Shown piece after piece: positions 59,479 through 64,000 of a stretch of 64,000 nt of DNA; the first letter of the stretch is position 1; the number at the start of each line of letters is the position of its first letter. Made by a program: the position numbers and the translations under genes. Source of the stretch: Oegoconia quadripuncta (taxonomy: Eukaryota; Arthropoda; Insecta; Lepidoptera; Autostichidae); NCBI GenBank assembly GCA_949316235.1, contig OX438750.1:21206865-21270864 (forward strand), in the 5' to 3' direction. The notes below the pieces were generated by a model. That model saw only the letters and a list, made by a program, of their open reading frames with translations. It had not been told where the DNA came from and did no database searches.

Positions 59479-59544
59479 CTAACATTGAGGTGTATCACTT
59501 GCTGACTTAATGATCTCAATGTTAGATCGTTAAGTCAGCAAGTG
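59479..59544 (+). other. Two overlapping, competing hairpins
   Basis: Hairpin A pairs 59496-59516 (CACTTGCTGACTTAATGATCT) with 59524-59544 over 21 pairs, all Watson-Crick except one T/G wobble position, closing a 7-nt loop (CAATGTT). Hairpin B pairs CTAACATTGAG (59479-59489) with CTCAATGTTAG (59515-59525), 11 perfect pairs; its right half is the loop of A plus two bases on each side. The two either exclude each other at their edges or combine as a pseudoknot through the loop. No surrounding coding sequence is recognised. Alternatives are a microRNA-like precursor, a remnant of a MITE, or a template-switch mutation. Confidence 0.5.
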
Positions 59545-61935
59545 CGACATCAAAGGAGATCACGTACCTTGGCGGACATGTGTAACAATATAATACATAA
59601 TTAGCTGAAACCTTCATTGTACTGGCGGATTATAATAGGTAGGAAATACAATGCATTAGCAAAACTGCGTAAAAACTAAAACAGGAAATAGCAGATTTTA
59701 TAAACATAGTAATAATACCTACAAGGTATTCTTAAATAATCCTCCTCTGATTGATTGAAAATGTACCTAGTCATAATTAAGTTAGCAAAAAACCGAATTA
59801 AGTGATTGATGCCGACTGTATAGTATTTTTTGCCGTTTGCTTACAGTGAAGTGAGTTTGAAGTAACGGAATAACAGATATACCTAGTAGGAGTACATGCA
59901 CTCGTCACAGGCACGAAATCAAACACGATTGTTGGCAGATAGAAGCTTAATTGCTGGTTTCAAGTAATAGTACTTTGGTACCTATATATAAGGCAGTCGC
60001 TCTGTAACTTGATACACAATAAAATCATGCTTAGTTCAAGATCAATCACAATATACAAAAGTTAAATTTAGCAGAATATGAATTTAATGTACCTACTTAG
60101 TTGATTCTGTGAAACCGAAAGGTAGGTCAGAATACGAATTGTTTACTGTGTTGTTTCGCGGAATAATGTGAATTAATTTGTCGTCCGACGAGTCTTAATA
60201 TTTTTTTTCTATCTTGACCTAGCAGTTACCTTATTCATTGTCGTCATTATGCTCGAGGGCAAACATCACCATAATCAGAATAATCCTACCCTGATTAAGA
60301 CAAATCTGTTTTCTTAGAAATCTGTATGTATAGTTGTAAAAATAAAATTGATCGTTGCACTATTCTAATCGTTTGTACTGTTGTTTATAATCAACCAATT
60401 GCAGATCAAAAATGTTCTCGCTATCTGGTTGTCGATATTGTTTAACACACATAAATTAATAATGTATAGTCACGTTCTTTACTTCGATCTTTAATTCGGT
60501 TAGATTGCATGGTTTTTTCGACAATGATGTCATTGGAATATAAAGATTTGAGTATGTGTAATTATAATTACCAGCCAAATTTGTGGTTAAAGCCTCGTCA
60601 TTTAGGGAGGGACAGCATCGAATTCGAAGAATTGCCTCACCCGAAGCGCGTTTTGTTTTATTTAATCTGCCACATCGTTATGCTCTTCTTGTTTCTTAAC
60701 ATTCCGTGCCAATATTACATTATGACAATGATGTATTTTGCTCGTGTACAGACGTTCTCTCATTCATTGCTTTAATATGCACTATTGTATTACAATATGA
60801 GATTAATACGTTGCATGCATTTCTCGCTCTGCAACATTGTCAGTTTGCAATTTAAAAGAATTGCAGTTATTTATTTGCATACCTACTCGTATATAGTTTC
60901 ATAAATTATGCTTCATATTAAATGGAGGGCTTTTCTTGCCTTGAAGTAGGCCGTAATCCTAGTTTGTAGCTGTATAACTTAATGAGAGAACGCTTGTTCG
61001 TATCAGATACAAATAACTTGATATTGCTACCGCAGTGGGTCACTGTCTTATTATCTATCGCAAACATTTAGATCTTTATTGATATTTGTATTGAATTTTA
61101 CAGCACAGTATATAAAGTTTATGGGTTGAAATATTTTTTATTTTTTAGAGATAATAACGCCATTATATGTTAGCTCGAGTTGGTTTTAATGTAATATAAT
61201 TATTAAAGTATATTATCCTGTGCTTAACAACAAAATTGTTTATAAAACGGGTAATTTTATGAACGAAGTCTCACATTGTCCTTACATTGACTTTATGATG
61301 CATAATTAAATTCTGTAACTCCAACTTTCGTAAATTCAAAATATATAATTCTATAGTTACGTGGTTAAAGTGTGGAAGATTCCTTACCAAAGAAAAAGAT
61401 AAAGTTAATCATTCAGCCTATTAGAGGTTAATAACTCATCTACTTTAAATACTTATAAACATAAATGTCATTTGATTAAGTACGTATCTAAACCTAAGTA
61501 AATTATGTTTAATACAATGTTTGTAGAAAAAATGTTTTAGGTTTTGTTTTCAACATGATACATCGTTGAAGGTGTGTCTTTGCTTTTGAACTATGTTTTG
61601 TCCTATCTGTAATTACGAGTACATTGCACATGGTTGGGGGTTTGCTGGTGAGCGCTCTTCTGTATTCGGCCTCATCTTCACTTAATATCAATTGTGATTG
61701 AGGTCGACCAATCCGTGTGGCAAAAGTAGGAAATCTTTGTTTGTTTGCCCTTTCGTCGCCGACGTCGAGAAGGAGCAATGTACGCAGATAATTGAAGGAA
61801 CTAAGACTAAAGATCTGTTCAGTTCTATGCGATTTCATGACGGAATTTGGGACGTATCGTATCTGAATGGTTGACATTCTGATACGTGCGGACAAAATCA
61901 AATTCGCATTCATCAAGTTGCACTCGCATAAATTT
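59545..61935. other. Non-coding stretch, no gene seen
   Basis: A frame at 60509-60775 starts with ATG and has one hydrophobic stretch (LFYLICHIVMLFLFLNIP), but no family, no splice support and AT-driven composition. The minus-strand frame at 61509-61916 is equally unassigned. Confidence 0.4.
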
Positions 61936-62013
61936 ATATAATCGGCATCTTTTCACCCCACGAAAATGTGATGAGTACTTTTCCGAAAGCAAAGCCGCGA
62001 GTAAAAGCTAGTT
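61936..62013 (+). repeat. Lep1-like repeat, 3' fragment
   Basis: AAAGCAAAGCCGCGAGTAAA followed by AGCTAGTTAGTATAATATGG matches the last part of the Lep1-like repeats at 5081-5540, with the terminal AGCTAG retained. Confidence 0.45.
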
Positions 62014-62559
62014 AGTATAATATGGATATCTCAAAACTGGCGCGACACCCGTCCTCCTTGGCGAGTTAAGGAATTCGCACTGTGCTATAGTGAGGGGAGA
62101 TTATATCGATAATAGTCATTTTAACTTGCTGGCGGCAGGCCAGTCATAATGTGAGAGTTTTATCTAAACGTATCTACATAGTATATCATCCTTATATGAA
62201 AGCGAAGACATAAATTATTTTTTATATGGCAATTAAAAGAATTTAATTGTTTTTATTTTATGACAGTAGTCATCAACGATTTTCTCTTCAATTCTTACAA
62301 TATTCACACACTATACTAAGTTCCTTATTTAAACAATAAAGCCTATTTGATTGATTGATAATTTGCTATGTTTGGTGATAATATTGCAGTGTTAAAAGTT
62401 GAAAGTGTTGTCAAATCTGATAATGGCAAGTTATATTTACCTATTAATTACGACATTTAGAATAAATAAGTGTATAATTTTGGTCTGTTAAAGTTTATAT
62501 ACGAGTGAATTATTTATTTCCCTAATTAATAGGCCTTTAACTATCAGCTTGCCTTTTCT
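62014..62559. other. Non-coding stretch with a LINE tail
   Basis: AACAATAAAGCCTATTTGAT followed by TGATTGAT (about 62332-62357) resembles a non-LTR 3' tail with an AATAAA signal and a short tetranucleotide run. Nothing else is supported. Confidence 0.4.
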
Positions 62560-62790
62560 GTATTTACATAGTGGATAGTGACCCTGTCAGCGAAACCAAC
62601 GGTTGCAGGTTCTACTCCCGGGAGGGGTAATGTTTTTGTGATGAATACGATCATTTATTCCCGAGTCATGGATGTTTACATAAATATTTATGTATGTTCA
62701 TCCAAAGGCAAGCTCTGCTTAGTTTGGGAGTGATGATTGGTTTAAGTATCCGAAATATGTATTAGGTATTATTATTATATACAAACAACA
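62560..62790 (+). repeat. tRNA-derived SINE, family 1, copy 3
   Basis: AAACCAACGGTTGCAGGTTC, then a B box (GGTTCTACTCCCGGG), GTGATGAATACGATCATTTA, CATGGATGTTTACATAAATA and CTTAGTTTGGGAGTGATGAT occur in the same order as at 2411-2650. The 3' end is AT-rich (TATTATTATTATA). Confidence 0.65.
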
Positions 62791-62854
62791 TTTCTATTGG
62801 AAAGTCACAATTTCGAATGAACTGGTATTTTTATATAATAATACTATATAATAT

Positions 62855-63072
62855 TACTATTTTCTGCTTGCGGCTTCGCCTGCGTGGAATAGCTTTATCG
62901 CCGATATGTGTAATTTGTTTATCTACTCCCTTTATCGGGATAAAAAGTCTTAATCAAGGGTATATTCTACCGATAAAAATTCATCCAAATCCGTTCAGCC
63001 GTTTCGCCGTGATTGAGCAACAAACAAACAAATAACAAACATCTAATCCTTTCGCATTTATAATATTAGTTA
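62855..63072 (-). repeat. Lep1-like (Helitron-type) repeat, reversed
   Basis: Reverse orientation: GCTTGCGGCTTCGCCTGCGT at the left is the complement of the 3' hairpin; AATCCGTTCAGCCGTTTCGC and GATTGAGCAACAAACAAACA are the complement of the inner block; and TTTCGCATTTATAATATTAG is the complement of the 5' end. It is otherwise nearly complete, although the terminal CTAG side has diverged. Confidence 0.65.
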
Positions 63073-64000
63073 GATTAGATTAATTAGAGTAGTAAGATTG
63101 TTGGTTAAGATATAGATAGCGAAGTTCTTCAAAGCAAAGTTAATACATATACACCCATTGTGAATCATCATATAATATTAACCACAGAACGTTCGCGGTG
63201 TATATTTTAAATTGGTTATATATCGAAGCCTCGATGTGATAGACCATCGGTACGTCGAGGCGTTACAAACGATGCTTGTAGAAAGTAACTACTACTAAAC
63301 TATGTCGTTCTGAATGCATTAACAGATGCACCACTAGAGTATGAGACCAACCAATCCAACAATACAGGGCCACGTCTAAGAGCACTCTAAGGTTCTTAGA
63401 AGTTCAAGCACTTAGTGGACTATGGAAATGATCGGAGTCTGTATGCGATAGGATACGTAACAATAAAATCCGTAGAAGAACTAAAGTCGTTGACATAGTA
63501 GTGGCAATCTGCAGGTCACAAACGAATGGTAGAAATTTAATAACCAGCTTGCTATAATTAATCATATAAAACAGCCCTGTTTATATGAAGCAGATTGTTA
63601 AAGTACATAAGCGTAGCGTTGGAGTCGTCCAACCCCATTAAAACATTTTAAAGTCACCTATACCCTGCTGTACCGTTTTGTAAATCTTATACGTTTTATT
63701 GAGGCACGGAGGCGGTTAGAATGGCCCTGTCATGTACTTAAATGACCACACGTCCTTCTTTAAGAAGGAAAAGCTCAATATGTTGATGTTGGATGTAAAA
63801 ACAAAAGTAAAACTAGAATCAATAAAATGTGTAACTAATTGTTATGTATGTCTTTTCTGTTATAATTCCAATAATGTCATTATCATGTAATGCATTTTGG
63901 CAAGAACACATTAATTCGCTGTAAATCGCTACTCCAACAGCATCTATGATTATCGACACATCGATAGTTTATCACTGGCATCTCTAGCCGTTACCCCGTT
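63073..64000. other. Non-coding stretch, no gene seen
   Basis: A small hairpin (GCCTCGATG..CGTCGAGGC, about 63225-63263) and a SINE fragment (GAGGCACGGAGGCGGTTAGA, about 63701-63720) are the only items noted. No coding exon is supported. Confidence 0.4.

Noticed and set aside
60509..60775. 88-codon ATG frame with a hydrophobic segment
   Set aside because: AT-rich DNA easily yields such Leu/Ile/Phe runs, and there is no family, promoter or splice evidence.
61509..61916. 135-codon minus-strand frame
   Set aside because: No domain or splice support was seen.
1..64000. CRISPR arrays, bacterial operons, rRNA genes and telomeric TTAGG arrays
   Set aside because: None was seen. Repeats are dispersed eukaryotic types without regular unique spacers, and no run of TTAGG units was found.

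Overview
The window looks like AT-rich nuclear DNA of a moth or butterfly (Lepidoptera). It has long introns with GT..AG boundaries, an R1-clade non-LTR retrotransposon, a mariner element, a CR1/Jockey-type LINE fragment, and several short repeat families of the kind seen throughout lepidopteran genomes: tRNA-derived SINEs, Lep1-like Helitron-type repeats ending in GCGGGCGGAAAGCTAG, and poly(T)-headed SINE/LINE tails. There are no bacterial-style operons and no rRNA, CRISPR array or stand-alone tRNA gene that I can support. I cannot name the species or chromosome.

Host coding sequence is sparse. Two plus-strand exons (17702-18026 and 19987-21227) join in frame and encode part of a Dbl-homology (DH) RhoGEF-like protein. 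Its DH fold appears to be split by an acidic, Ser-rich insert of about 290 residues. The next exon, which should complete the DH domain, was not found in the window. A separate plus-strand coding exon starting with ATG (56030-56326, 99 codons, phase-0 donor) looks like the first coding exon of a gene or isoform that continues to the right. Everything else of host origin is probably intron or intergenic DNA, with a few GC-rich pockets that could be promoters (13420-13500, 41930-42317) and one candidate 25-nt microexon (32861-32885).

Layout: 1-17700 is non-coding with SINEs, Lep1-like repeats and a small MITE. 17702-21227 holds the RhoGEF-like exons. 22341-23215 is a decayed LINE. 16347-16450 and 23461-23644 carry two copies of an unusual array of TTGCCC/GGGCAA hairpins. 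24250-33400 is mostly repeats and intron-like DNA. 33899-39975 is a GC-rich, minus-strand R1-clade retrotransposon with an open ORF1 (gag-like) and an open ORF2 (endonuclease plus reverse transcriptase), flanked by an identical direct repeat of about 122 bp. This sits inside an older diverged tandem duplication. 48680-49965 is a frameshifted mariner. 56030-56326 is the first-exon candidate. 59479-59544 holds two overlapping, mutually competing hairpins. 62560-63072 holds a SINE and a Lep1-like repeat.

The most notable observations are the exceptionally long target-site duplication around an R1-clade element, the interrupted DH domain, the alternating hairpin array present in two copies, and the competing hairpins near 59.5 kb.
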